The notes beneath the pieces were generated by a model that worked only from the letters and a program-made list of their open reading frames with translations, ran no database searches and was not told where the DNA came from. Shown piece after piece: positions 7,738 through 15,661 of a DNA stretch of 59,573 nt (positions are counted from its first letter, which is position 1; the number at the start of each line of letters is the position of its first letter). The position numbers and the translations under genes are program-made. The DNA is from an uncultured Prevotellaceae bacterium (GTDB lineage: Bacteria > Bacteroidota > Bacteroidia > Bacteroidales > Bacteroidaceae), in NCBI GenBank assembly GCA_902770635.1, contig CACXTX010000016.1:1-59573 (forward strand). Direction: 5' to 3'.

Positions 7738-8823
7738 ATGATTGAGATAAATCGACATATAGAGATTCTCCTTTTGGCGAACGAATGTGTGATAGTCCCT
7801 GATTTTGGGGGATTTATGACACATCAAGTACCTGCTCACTATGATGCAGACGACCGTTCGTTCCTTCCTCCATTGCGCACCTTGGGTTTCAATCCCCAGT
7901 TGCGTATCAACGACAACATTCTGGTTCAATCCTATGTTGAGGCCTATGACATCAGCTATCCCGAGGCCATGCGCAGAGTGGCCGAGGAAGTAGAGGAAAT
8001 GAAGCACATCCTCAGCGAGGAAGGATCCTATAGCCTCACTGACCTGGGCACGCTGACCGTGAACGCAGAGGGTAACTATGAGTTCACCCCTTGCGAGGCA
8101 GGACTGCTAACCCCCGAACTATATGGACTAAGTGCCTATACTTTTAAAAAGCTCAAAGACGCCAAGACCACAGAAGAGCCTTTAAAGGCCATTCCATCGA
8201 TGGGCAACAAGATGCGTCTCACCGAACAAGTCCCCCTTGAGGAGCCCAAGGAACCAGAGGAAACCCAGCAGCCCACTTTGTTGGATTTTACCGATAGTAC
8301 CGACGAGCACGAGGCAGACACCATCCGCATACGCGTATCATGGATTCGTAATGCCATTGCAGTAGCTGCTGCCATTGTCGCCTTCTTCTTTATGAGCACC
8401 CCAGTGGTTAACAGCGATCTGGGCACTCGCACTATGAGTCATCTTCAGAACAACATCCTTTACAAGCTTATCCCTCAGGACACGAACACCATTCCTGCAG
8501 ACCCCATTGCCACACCTGTAACCCACAAGACTAAAGCTGACTCCCTGACTCAGGCCAAAGCGGCAAATAAGGACAAGGACGTCCCCACCAAGCGCTATTG
8601 TATTGTGGTGGCCTCTCAGGTTAAGCTCAGCAATGCGGAAAGCTTTGTAGAGAAATTACACAAGCAGGGCTATGAGGACGCCAAGGTCTATATATATAAT
8701 AATGTGGTACGAGTTACTTGTGGCGAGTACGAAACGGAGTCCGAGGCCTATCATTACCTGAACCGGCTGACCAACAAGGAAGAATTTTACGACGCTTGGG
8801 TCTATAAAAAAGCAGAAAGTTAA
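7738..8823 (+). CDS. HU-CCDC81 / SPOR-domain membrane protein
   Basis: 361 residues from ATG 7738, chosen because the family begins MIEINRHIEILL and the promoter lies directly upstream. Residues 1-140 match the paired HU-CCDC81-like bacterial domains (DFGGFMTHQVPAHY, LGFNPQLRINDNILVQSY, LTDLGTLTV). A Pro/Glu linker follows, then one membrane helix at about 203-221 and a C-terminal SPOR domain at about 284-358 (RYCIVVASQV...YNNVVRVTCGEYET). SPOR domains bind denuded peptidoglycan at division sites, so an inner-membrane protein linking a cytoplasmic HU-like module to septal wall is inferred. The FHA gene follows after 3 bp. Confidence 0.85.
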   Translation: MIEINRHIEILLLANECVIVPDFGGFMTHQVPAHYDADDRSFLPPLRTLGFNPQLRINDNILVQSYVEAYDISYPEAMRRVAEEVEEMKHILSEEGSYSLTDLGTLTVNAEGNYEFTPCEAGLLTPELYGLSAYTFKKLKDAKTTEEPLKAIPSMGNKMRLTEQVPLEEPKEPEETQQPTLLDFTDSTDEHEADTIRIRVSWIRNAIAVAAAIVAFFFMSTPVVNSDLGTRTMSHLQNNILYKLIPQDTNTIPADPIATPVTHKTKADSLTQAKAANKDKDVPTKRYCIVVASQVKLSNAESFVEKLHKQGYEDAKVYIYNNVVRVTCGEYETESEAYHYLNRLTNKEEFYDAWVYKKAES

Positions 8824-8826
8824 AGC

Positions 8827-9384
8827 ATGAAACGTGTAAGATGCCCTAAATGCGACAGCTATATCACGTTTGACGAGACGAAATATTCGCCTGGTCAGTC
8901 GTTAGTATTCAAGTGTAACGAATGTGGCAAGGAGTTTGGCATACGCATTGGTGTGTCTAAACTTCGCGCTACCCAGAAACAGGAAAGCGCGGAACTCTCC
9001 GAAGACGACGGCCAGCGAACGGCTGAGGAAGCCTGCGGTTCCATCGTGATTATCGAGAACGTATTCCATTTCAAGCAGGTCATCCCCCTGCACATGGGTG
9101 ACAATGTCATTGGACGCTATCAGAAGGGTAATCCCGCCAACTGTACCTTTGAGACTGTTGATCCAAGTGTCGATCTGAACCATTGTACCATCAACGTAAG
9201 CCACGACAAGCGAGGAGGCCTGCGTTACACGTTGACGGACAACAACAGCAATACGGGTACGTTTGTAGGCGATGTGGAGTTGCAGCCCCGAGAAAGACGA
9301 ATTATAGAAGACGGCACTCTCTTTACATTAGGTGCCACCAGCATCATCCTACGCACTACCAATGTAGAGGAAGATCATGCCTAA
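8827..9384 (+). CDS. Zinc-ribbon and FHA-domain protein
   Basis: 185 residues. The N-terminus has a CPKC...CNEC zinc ribbon (about residues 6-37) of the MJ0042 type. Residues 85-180 form an FHA-like domain: MGDNVIGRYQKG, LNHCTINV and NNSNTGTFVGDVEL line up with the G-R, S-x-x-H and N-G blocks. The Ser of the second block and the Asn of the NG pair appear replaced, so phosphothreonine binding may be weakened. It follows the HU-CCDC81/SPOR gene by 3 bp, so they form an operon. Its last 36 bp overlap the convergent DMT transporter gene. Confidence 0.8.
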   Translation: MKRVRCPKCDSYITFDETKYSPGQSLVFKCNECGKEFGIRIGVSKLRATQKQESAELSEDDGQRTAEEACGSIVIIENVFHFKQVIPLHMGDNVIGRYQKGNPANCTFETVDPSVDLNHCTINVSHDKRGGLRYTLTDNNSNTGTFVGDVELQPRERRIIEDGTLFTLGATSIILRTTNVEEDHA

Positions 9385-10269
9385 AAGCACCAAAGCCAGG
9401 TCGAGCGCCTTGGCCTTGAGGTTCTTTTCATGAAAGAAAACAGCCCCAAAAAGGAAACTGACAACTACACTCCCCCTACGAACCATTGACACAATCGAGA
9501 TCATAGCCTCCGGCATGGACAGCGAATAGAAATACATAAAGTCAGCGGTTGACAAAAACAAGCTTACGCCGATAATCGACCAATGCCAATGGAACGGTGT
9601 GAGTTCCTTGCGGTGGGGCATCCAGAGAAACACGAGCATAGCCAGCATCATACCACACTGATAGAAGTTGTACCACGCTTGTACCAGCATACGGTTCAAG
9701 CCCACACCCCCACTCTCTACGGGTGCCATCAGGTATTTGTCATACAAACCGCTCAACGCGCCTAATGCAGCAGCTCCTACAATCATCCATATCCAATGGT
9801 CATGCTTGAAGTCTATTCCCTCTTTCTTACCACTGCGGCTCAACATCAGGAAGGAGAGCACTGCCAATAGCACACCAGCCCATTGCCATCCGTTCAGTCG
9901 TTCGCCAAAAACCAACAAGGCACCCACCAATACCATCACAGGGCGAGTGGCATTAATAGGTCCCACAATAGTAAGGGGCAAGTGTTTCATACCGAAATAG
10001 CCCAAGACCCAACTGGACAGGACGATTAGTGCCTTTCCCAAGATATATTTATGTTCGTCCCAGCCTCCTTCTGTCACATAAAAGATGCTGCCATCCAGCA
10101 TTTGCGTGGTACTGCTCAACACGATAAAGGGCAGAAAGATTAAGGATGAGAACAGCGTGTTAAGAAACAAAACAGGAATCACGGCATTTGCCTTCAACGC
10201 CTGTTTCTTAAACGAGTCGTAGCACCCCAACAAGGCCGCTGACATAAAAGCTAATATTAACCAAGCCAT
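9349..10269 (-). CDS. EamA/DMT-family transporter
   Basis: 306 residues with about ten hydrophobic segments in two halves, the EamA drug/metabolite transporter layout. Motifs include LLGCYDSFKKQAL in helix 1, the GPINATRPVMVLVGALLVFGE segment and the C-terminal FLFGAVFFHEKNLKAKALDL that is typical of the second repeat. It is an inner-membrane permease with unknown substrate. The 3' end overlaps the convergent FHA gene by 36 bp. It lies downstream of truA on the same strand, separated by a 31-bp GTGAAAA word array that reaches to the start codon. Confidence 0.85.
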   Translation of the reverse strand: MAWLILAFMSAALLGCYDSFKKQALKANAVIPVLFLNTLFSSLIFLPFIVLSSTTQMLDGSIFYVTEGGWDEHKYILGKALIVLSSWVLGYFGMKHLPLTIVGPINATRPVMVLVGALLVFGERLNGWQWAGVLLAVLSFLMLSRSGKKEGIDFKHDHWIWMIVGAAALGALSGLYDKYLMAPVESGGVGLNRMLVQAWYNFYQCGMMLAMLVFLWMPHRKELTPFHWHWSIIGVSLFLSTADFMYFYSLSMPEAMISIVSMVRRGSVVVSFLFGAVFFHEKNLKAKALDLALVLLGMIFLYIGSA

Positions 10270-10300
10270 ATTTAAGTGAAAAGTGAAAAGTGAAAAATAT
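10270..10300 (-). repeat. GTGAAAA word array between truA and the DMT gene
   Basis: The plus strand reads three tandem GTGAAAA words then ATATGCTACCG. The minus-strand ATG of the DMT gene follows directly. The same 'words plus TGCTACC' composition is present, inverted, at 14343-14390. Confidence 0.75.
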
Positions 10301-10309
10301 GCTACCGCT

Positions 10310-11038
10310 TCAATACATTACTTTTTCCAGGAAAAGAGCTTTCGCCGGCATGGACTCCCCTGCCTGAGTACGCTTCTTGCCTTCAATCACCTGACGGAAC
10401 TCCTTAAGCGTCATTCGCCCGCGCCCCACTTCCACCAAGGTACCGACTACGGCTCTAACCATATTCCTCAGAAAGCGGTTGGCCGTAATCTCGAAATACC
10501 AGGTGGTGGACGAAGTCTGCACCCACTGAGCCTGAGTCACCTTGCACAAAGTGGTCTTCACATCGGAACCTGCCTTACAGAACGCCCCAAAATCCTCGTA
10601 TTCCAACAGGATGCGACCAGCCTCATTCATCAAATCAAAGTCCAACTGGTAATGCAGTTCCAGTGAGTACGCGTTCAAGAAGGGCGACTTCTGCGTATGA
10701 ACATAATAATGATAGGTACGCGAGGTGGCCGAGAAACGGGCATGAAGGTTGTCTGCTACAGGTTCTATACAATAGACTGAAATATCTTCGTGCAATAGTC
10801 CGTTCAACTTCTTCACCATTAACGCCGTATCCAACTGCTGATTGGTGTCAAAATGAGCTGCCATTTGACGAGCATGAACCCCTGCATCCGTGCGTCCTGC
10901 CCCTGTAACGCTCACATCTTCCCGCATCAACAAGCTCAGACAACGCTGCAGTTCACTCTGCACCGTCACTCCATTGGGCTGTATCTGCCATCCGTGATAG
11001 TGAGTACCATCGTACCCAAACCAGATAAAATATCGCAT
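10310..11038 (-). CDS. truA: tRNA pseudouridine(38-40) synthase
   Basis: 242 residues from ATG 11038. TruA converts uridines 38, 39 and 40 of the tRNA anticodon arm to pseudouridine. The catalytic aspartate is Asp51 in GAGRTDAGVHARQ; the N-terminal WFGYDGTHYHGWQ and C-terminal FLRNMVRAVVGTLVEVGRG are family hallmarks. A longer form from TTG 11050 was rejected because that TTG lies inside the -7 promoter box TACCTTTG (minus, 11048-11055). Nine bases separate the box from the ATG, so the leader should be only a few nt. Divergent from the EFR1 gene. Confidence 0.95.
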   Translation of the reverse strand: MRYFIWFGYDGTHYHGWQIQPNGVTVQSELQRCLSLLMREDVSVTGAGRTDAGVHARQMAAHFDTNQQLDTALMVKKLNGLLHEDISVYCIEPVADNLHARFSATSRTYHYYVHTQKSPFLNAYSLELHYQLDFDLMNEAGRILLEYEDFGAFCKAGSDVKTTLCKVTQAQWVQTSSTTWYFEITANRFLRNMVRAVVGTLVEVGRGRMTLKEFRQVIEGKKRTQAGESMPAKALFLEKVMY

Positions 11039-11047
11039 AATTGGGTG

Positions 11048-11055
11048 CAAAGGTA
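11048..11055 (-). promoter_or_regulatory. truA promoter -7 element
   Basis: Minus-strand TACCTTTG nine bases before the truA ATG. Its -33 region would overlap that of the divergent EFR1 promoter near 11076-11080. Confidence 0.6.
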
Positions 11056-11077
11056 CAAAATAATTGATAATAGAACA

Positions 11078-11107
11078 TTGGGAATTGATAATTATTTCTT
11101 ATTTTTG
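11078..11107 (+). promoter_or_regulatory. EFR1 gene promoter
   Basis: TTG (11078-11080), 19 bases, TATTTTTG (11100-11107), then only four bases to the ATG at 11112. A leaderless mRNA is expected. TTGATAAT words occupy part of the upstream and spacer region (11063-11092). Confidence 0.65.
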
Positions 11108-11111
11108 CACC

Positions 11112-11894
11112 ATGATTTTCTATTTTTCCGGTACAGGCAATACAAAATGGGTGGCTCAACAGCTGGCTGAAGCCACAAGTGAACAACTGAAATACATCCC
11201 CGACGAACTACGTACGGGTAAGTTAGAATATACCTTGCAGGAAGGAGAGCGCTTAGGCTTTTGCTTTCCCACTCATGGGTGGCAACCACCTCGCATAGTG
11301 CGCGATTTCATCCGCAAATCGTCCTTCCTTCTTCATCCATCATCCCAAGCACATTGTCCATCTCCCTATGTTTATGCCGTCACTACCTGTGGTGACAATA
11401 TGGGCTATGCCATGCGTATTCTCGACAAAGAACTGAGGAGACACAACCTACATACTGACGCGCGTATTGCAGTGGTAATGCCCGAATCCAACGTGTGTTT
11501 CTCGTTTCTCCACCTGGATACTCCCGAACGGGAACGGCAAAAGATACAGGCTGCCAAGGAAAAAATGACAAAAATCTGCGAAATCATCAGGAACCAGCAG
11601 CGAGGTGTTGAAGATTTGGTAAAAGGGGCTATCCCATTCACCTTTACCTATGTGCTTGGAGGCTATTACAACAAGCATCTCATCACCGACAAGCATTTCT
11701 GGGTCGATGAAACCGCCTGTATTCAGTGTGGCTTGTGCTCCAGGATCTGTCCTGTAGACGATATACAAGGACTGCCACCACGCTGGAAGCACGATGGCAG
11801 TTGTACCAATTGTCTGGCTTGTTATCACCACTGTCCTCAGCATGCTATCCATTGGGGAAAAATGCAGCGAGGGCAGTACCATTTTATTACTTAA
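11112..11894 (+). CDS. EFR1-family flavodoxin/ferredoxin
   Basis: 260 residues from ATG 11112, which begins the family sequence MIFYFSGTGNTKWVA; the upstream extension to 11064 contains the promoter and is not credible. The N-terminus is a flavodoxin-like FMN fold with the SGTGNT phosphate loop. The C-terminus carries two 4Fe-4S motifs, CIQCGLCSRICP and CTNCLACYHHCP. It is therefore an electron-transfer protein combining FMN and iron-sulphur centres; partner and pathway are unknown. It ends with a 4-bp convergent overlap with the YggS gene. Confidence 0.9.
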   Translation: MIFYFSGTGNTKWVAQQLAEATSEQLKYIPDELRTGKLEYTLQEGERLGFCFPTHGWQPPRIVRDFIRKSSFLLHPSSQAHCPSPYVYAVTTCGDNMGYAMRILDKELRRHNLHTDARIAVVMPESNVCFSFLHLDTPERERQKIQAAKEKMTKICEIIRNQQRGVEDLVKGAIPFTFTYVLGGYYNKHLITDKHFWVDETACIQCGLCSRICPVDDIQGLPPRWKHDGSCTNCLACYHHCPQHAIHWGKMQRGQYHFIT

Positions 11895-12562
11895 TAAACC
11901 CTCGGGCCAAATATGCTCGTTCCAACGCGAACCATAGTTGAGCCTTCCTCTACGGCAATGGGATAATCATGACTCATACCCCACGAGCGTTCCTTGAACC
12001 AGGGGGCATCTTGGAAATATTGTGCTTGAACCTCATCGAACAGGTTCTTGGCTATCCGGAACTCGTTTCTGATCTGTTGCTCGTCTTCCACATACGACGC
12101 CATCATCATCAGGCCACAGATACGCACATGCTTCAATTCTTTCCATTCACCTCCGGCCAACAGTTCCCGACAGGCTGTTGGCGTCAAGCCGTATTTTGTC
12201 TCTTCTTCAGCAATATGAAGTTCCAACAAGACGTCAATAACGCGCTCATTCTTAGTGGCTTGTTTATCAATCTCCCGAAGAAGCTTTAAGGAATCTACAG
12301 CCTCTATCATGGAGATATAAGGAGCTATATACTTAACCTTATTGGTCTGCAGATGTCCGATAAAATGCCACTCAATGTCTTTAGGCAGGGTCTCCACCTT
12401 CTGGCGAAGCTCTTGTTCGTGGCTCTCTCCGAATATGCGCTGACCCTCTTCGTAGGCAGCCTGGATATATTCGTTAGGATGATACTTACTAATAGCCACA
12501 AGGCGAACACCCTGTGGCAATTTAGCAAGCACCTGCTTCAAATTACCCTTTACGTCATACAT
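11891..12562 (-). CDS. YggS-family PLP homeostasis protein
   Basis: 223 residues, the size of the YggS/PROSC family. These single-domain PLP-binding TIM barrels keep pyridoxal phosphate and amino/keto acid pools in balance and have no settled enzymatic activity. The PLP lysine is in LVAISKYHPNEYI (about Lys26); FGESHEQELRQK, WHFIGHLQTNKVKYI and the C-terminal MSHDYPIAVEEGSTMVRVGT are family signatures. It is the last gene of a minus operon, 5 bp behind DUF4494, and overlaps the convergent EFR1 gene by 4 bp. Confidence 0.93.
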   Translation of the reverse strand: MYDVKGNLKQVLAKLPQGVRLVAISKYHPNEYIQAAYEEGQRIFGESHEQELRQKVETLPKDIEWHFIGHLQTNKVKYIAPYISMIEAVDSLKLLREIDKQATKNERVIDVLLELHIAEEETKYGLTPTACRELLAGGEWKELKHVRICGLMMMASYVEDEQQIRNEFRIAKNLFDEVQAQYFQDAPWFKERSWGMSHDYPIAVEEGSTMVRVGTSIFGPRVY

Positions 12563-12567
12563 AGCCC

Positions 12568-13050
12568 TTATCCTTCGTATTCAGGCTTGGCATCCACCTG
12601 TTGGCTTTTCCCGTATTCAAACACATCCATCAGGGTTGTCTCTGCCACCGAGGCAATGACATAGTCAATCATCGTGCCTCCCATAACCTCGTCAATGTTT
12701 TTCACGGCTCCGTTCAGCGTACCGGCCTGTACCAGATAATTCACATTACTGCGTTTCTCTTTTTCCGTCTTTTCATCAATGGTAATAAACTGCAGCTTGG
12801 CCTTATACCACTTATCGGCCATTTCCTCATCGCTGAAGAAAATCTCGCCGTAGGGTGCTATCTTGATGTCCTTTATCTTGAATTCACCACTAATGTAACT
12901 CGACATTTCTTCCATGATGCGTTTCTCCGCTTCTGTGAAGCTGAGGGCATCAACCGCGTAGTTCTCTATCACTTTCTTTTGCAAGCCATCCTCCATGACT
13001 TTCTCATAGCTGATCTTGCATTCAAACCATGTTGCTGTTCTTGATCTCAT
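12568..13050 (-). CDS. DUF4494 family protein
   Basis: 160 residues with no signal peptide or membrane segment. The pattern TATWFECKISYEKVMEDG at the start, ALSFTEAEKRIMEEM and AVKNIDEVMGGTMIDY match my memory of the Bacteroidota DUF4494 family, whose function is unknown. It lies between the pseudokinase gene (8 bp upstream) and the YggS gene (5 bp downstream), so all three are probably one transcript. Confidence 0.8.
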   Translation of the reverse strand: MRSRTATWFECKISYEKVMEDGLQKKVIENYAVDALSFTEAEKRIMEEMSSYISGEFKIKDIKIAPYGEIFFSDEEMADKWYKAKLQFITIDEKTEKEKRSNVNYLVQAGTLNGAVKNIDEVMGGTMIDYVIASVAETTLMDVFEYGKSQQVDAKPEYEG

Positions 13051-13058
13051 AATTATGT

Positions 13059-14270
13059 TTATTTCAATGATTTTTTCTTTTCGTTACTGATTCTCTCGAT
13101 GATTTCGCTGGCTATCACCTGCGCATGTTCAGGAGTAAGACTGGCTTCCTCACCCATTTTCTGTTGCAATTCCATCAGCTCTTTTAGGGTTTCCTGATTC
13201 TCTGCCATGAACTTTTTCTCCGATTTACTCATATAATCCTTATTATAAATCTTTGAGAGAATACGTTCTGCCTCTTCCTCATACCTCTTTCGGAATATCT
13301 GCTCGGCTTTTGCCTGATAGTCACGGGCCTGTTCTTTAACACTCATGGTATCCAGGCTGTCGGTCAGGCCCACCCCGATCTCATCCGGAGAAAAGCCCTT
13401 GTCCAACATATCATCGTCATCATTTTGAGCGGCAGGCTTTACGAACTCCACAGGATGAGACTCAGGAAATGTCTCAAAATAGAGACCGATACACAACAAG
13501 GCGATTCCCGCGGCAATGACAAAGCTGATAACCGATTTCTTGGTATTTCGTCTACTATGCACCATTTGCAGCATGTCTTCAGGGGTATCAAAACGGTCTT
13601 CCGGCTTCTCGCTCACAGCTTTCTTGATGGCCAGTTTATATTCCAACGGCATTTCGGCACGCTCGAACAGCACTTCCATCAACTTGCCGATACCATACAC
13701 ATCACAACGGTCATCGATAGTTCCATGTTCCAGCACCTCAGGAGCCACATATTGGGCATCCTCCCCATAGAATTCTTTCTGGTCAGAAAGTCCCAGATAA
13801 AAGGATCCATGCGAGAAGAGCATCACCTGATTGTCACCCTTCCTCACCAGCACATTGCCGGGCGAGTAACAAATATGGCGCACACCTTGTTCATGCAGAT
13901 AACTCGTCATCTTAACCAATCCCTCCAGGGTATGGTCGATGAACCCCATCTCTGCTACCACAGAAGGCTGTTCTTCCAACAACTGCTTCAAAGAAAGGAA
14001 AGTACCCAGTTCCACCCGCAACTGTCGGATGTCATTCCCCTCCTCAACCGGTTCAAAGTGCAACTGATGAGGATTTAGCAGGCGCTTGTTCTGCTCGCAC
14101 TCCGTTTCCAAAGCCTTGGTGAACACAATGTTCTGCATCATATCCTCACGGACATCCACCAATCCTCGGTATTTCCCGTCTATTTGGGCACGGTAATACT
14201 CGCCAATAGGCAACCTGGTGGCATTCGTCTTCCCTTGGTTTCTGGCAGCTAACAGTTCTTCGTAATTCAT
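13059..14270 (-). CDS. Membrane-anchored pseudokinase
   Basis: 403 residues. The N-terminal 240 residues follow the protein-kinase fold: a C-lobe with HICYSPGNVLV (132-142) in the place of HRDxxxxN, SHG (153-155) where DFG is expected, AQYVAPEVLEHG giving an APE motif (176-178), and RCDVYGIGKLMEVLF for the DxWxxG helix. The catalytic Asp is Cys134 and the metal-binding Asp is Ser153, so phosphotransfer is unlikely. A membrane helix at about 246-264 is followed by an acidic/coiled segment rich in Glu and Lys. Topology suggests a cytoplasmic pseudokinase and a possible periplasmic tail. It heads the operon with DUF4494 and yggS; a minus-strand TACTTTTG (14294-14301) lies 24 bp upstream. Confidence 0.8.
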   Translation of the reverse strand: MNYEELLAARNQGKTNATRLPIGEYYRAQIDGKYRGLVDVREDMMQNIVFTKALETECEQNKRLLNPHQLHFEPVEEGNDIRQLRVELGTFLSLKQLLEEQPSVVAEMGFIDHTLEGLVKMTSYLHEQGVRHICYSPGNVLVRKGDNQVMLFSHGSFYLGLSDQKEFYGEDAQYVAPEVLEHGTIDDRCDVYGIGKLMEVLFERAEMPLEYKLAIKKAVSEKPEDRFDTPEDMLQMVHSRRNTKKSVISFVIAAGIALLCIGLYFETFPESHPVEFVKPAAQNDDDDMLDKGFSPDEIGVGLTDSLDTMSVKEQARDYQAKAEQIFRKRYEEEAERILSKIYNKDYMSKSEKKFMAENQETLKELMELQQKMGEEASLTPEHAQVIASEIIERISNEKKKSLK

Positions 14271-14293
14271 ACCGTTCTCTTCGTTTGGATGCG

Positions 14294-14323
14294 CAAAAGT
14301 ACAAAATAAATTATAAATTTCAA
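14294..14323 (-). promoter_or_regulatory. Promoter of the pseudokinase operon
   Basis: On the minus strand TTG (14321-14323), 19 bases, then TACTTTTG (14294-14301). Leader of roughly 20 nt to the ATG at 14270. Confidence 0.6.
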
Positions 14324-14342
14324 TTCATATTCCAAATTATTT

Positions 14343-14390
14343 TAGTGTGGTAGCAAATTTTTCACTTTTCACTCTTCTCTTTTCACTTAA
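14343..14390 (+). repeat. TTTTCAC word array upstream of the aminotransferase
   Basis: GGTAGCAAATTT followed by TTCACTTTTCACTCTTCTC-type words; read on the minus strand it is GTGAAAA words then TTTGCTACC, the inverted form of the array at 10270-10300. It occupies the -33 region of the aminotransferase promoter. Confidence 0.7.
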
Positions 14391-14396
14391 ATTTTG

Positions 14397-14404
14397 TAAC
14401 TTTG
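14397..14404 (+). promoter_or_regulatory. Aminotransferase promoter -7 element
   Basis: TAACTTTG 26 bases upstream of ATG 14431. The -33 position lies in the word array and has no clear TTTG. Confidence 0.55.
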
Positions 14405-14430
14405 CAAGCGATTTAGAAAAATATAGAGAT

Positions 14431-15633
14431 ATGCCAGAAATATCAGTTCGCGGACTAGAGATGCCCGAGTCGCCCATTCGAAAACTCGCACCTCTGGCTG
14501 CAGCCGCCAAGAAACGCGGCACCAAGGTCTACCATTTGAATATCGGACAGCCCGATCTGCCAACACCTCAAGTAGGACTTGACGCCCTGAAACAGATAGA
14601 CCGTAACATCCTTGAATATTCACCCTCGCAGGGCTACCTCAGCTACCGCGAGAAGCTCGTCAGCTATTATGCGAAATACAACATCAACGTAACAGCTGAC
14701 GATATCATCATCACCTCGGGTGGTTCCGAGGCGGTGCTTTTTGCCTTCATGTCGTGTCTGAACCCAGGCGACGAGATTATCGTCCCTGAGCCTGCCTATG
14801 CCAACTATATGGCCTTTGCCATTTCGGCTGGCGCCAAAATTCGCACCATTGCCACGACCATAGACGAAGGCTTTTCACTTCCCAAGGTCGAGAAGTTTGA
14901 GGAGCTCATCAACGACCGTACACGTGCCATTATGATTTGTAATCCCAACAATCCTACTGGTTATCTATATACACGTCGTGAGATGAACCAGATTCGCGAC
15001 TTGGTAAAGAAGTATGACCTATACCTCTTTTCCGACGAGGTTTACCGCGAATATATCTATACCGGTTCCCCCTATATTTCTGCTTGTCATCTGGAGGGTA
15101 TTGAACAAAACGTCATCCTTATCGACTCGGTTTCCAAGCGATATTCTGAGTGTGGTATCCGTATTGGAGCCTTGATTACCAAGAACAAGGAAGTGCGCAA
15201 GGCTGTCATGAAATTCTGCCAGGCTCGCCTCTCTCCTCCCCTCATCGGACAGATTGTAGCCGAGGCCTCGCTAGATGCTCCCGAAGAATATTATCGGGAT
15301 GTTTATGATGAATATGTGGAGCGCCGTAAGTGTCTTATTGATGGGCTAAACCGCATTCCCGGTGTCTATTCCCCTATCCCTATGGGAGCTTTCTACACAG
15401 TAGCCAAGCTGCCTGTCGACTCTGCCGAAGAGTTCTGCCGCTGGTGTCTGTCAGAGTTCAACTACGAGGGTGAGACCGTGATGATGGCACCTGCTGCCGG
15501 ATTCTATACCACACCAGGTGCCGGTATCAATCAGGTGCGTATCGCCTATGTGCTAAAGAAGGAAGACCTCGAGCGTGCCTTGTTCATCCTTCGTAAGGCC
15601 TTAGAAGCCTATCCGGGAAGAAAAGAAGACTAA
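14431..15633 (+). CDS. Class I PLP-dependent aminotransferase
   Basis: 400 residues from ATG 14431, downstream of the -7 box; the longer ORF from 14347 would start inside the promoter. Fold-type I aminotransferase related to aspartate/aromatic aminotransferases: HLNIGQPDLPTP at the N-terminus, SPSQGYLSYREKL, ITSGGSEAVLF for PLP phosphate binding, CNPNNPTGYLYT, FSDEVYREY, and the Schiff-base lysine in DSVSKRYSECGIRIG. The C-terminal Arg in QVRIAYV should bind substrate carboxylate. Substrate cannot be assigned. The permease gene follows by 28 bp. Confidence 0.9.
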   Translation: MPEISVRGLEMPESPIRKLAPLAAAAKKRGTKVYHLNIGQPDLPTPQVGLDALKQIDRNILEYSPSQGYLSYREKLVSYYAKYNINVTADDIIITSGGSEAVLFAFMSCLNPGDEIIVPEPAYANYMAFAISAGAKIRTIATTIDEGFSLPKVEKFEELINDRTRAIMICNPNNPTGYLYTRREMNQIRDLVKKYDLYLFSDEVYREYIYTGSPYISACHLEGIEQNVILIDSVSKRYSECGIRIGALITKNKEVRKAVMKFCQARLSPPLIGQIVAEASLDAPEEYYRDVYDEYVERRKCLIDGLNRIPGVYSPIPMGAFYTVAKLPVDSAEEFCRWCLSEFNYEGETVMMAPAAGFYTTPGAGINQVRIAYVLKKEDLERALFILRKALEAYPGRKED

Positions 15634-15661
15634 TCAACCCGCGTTAATCCGTGCCTATACA

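Noticed and set aside
11039-11050. TTG start extending truA to 246 residues
   Set aside because: The TTG lies within the -7 promoter box, so it is not in the transcript.
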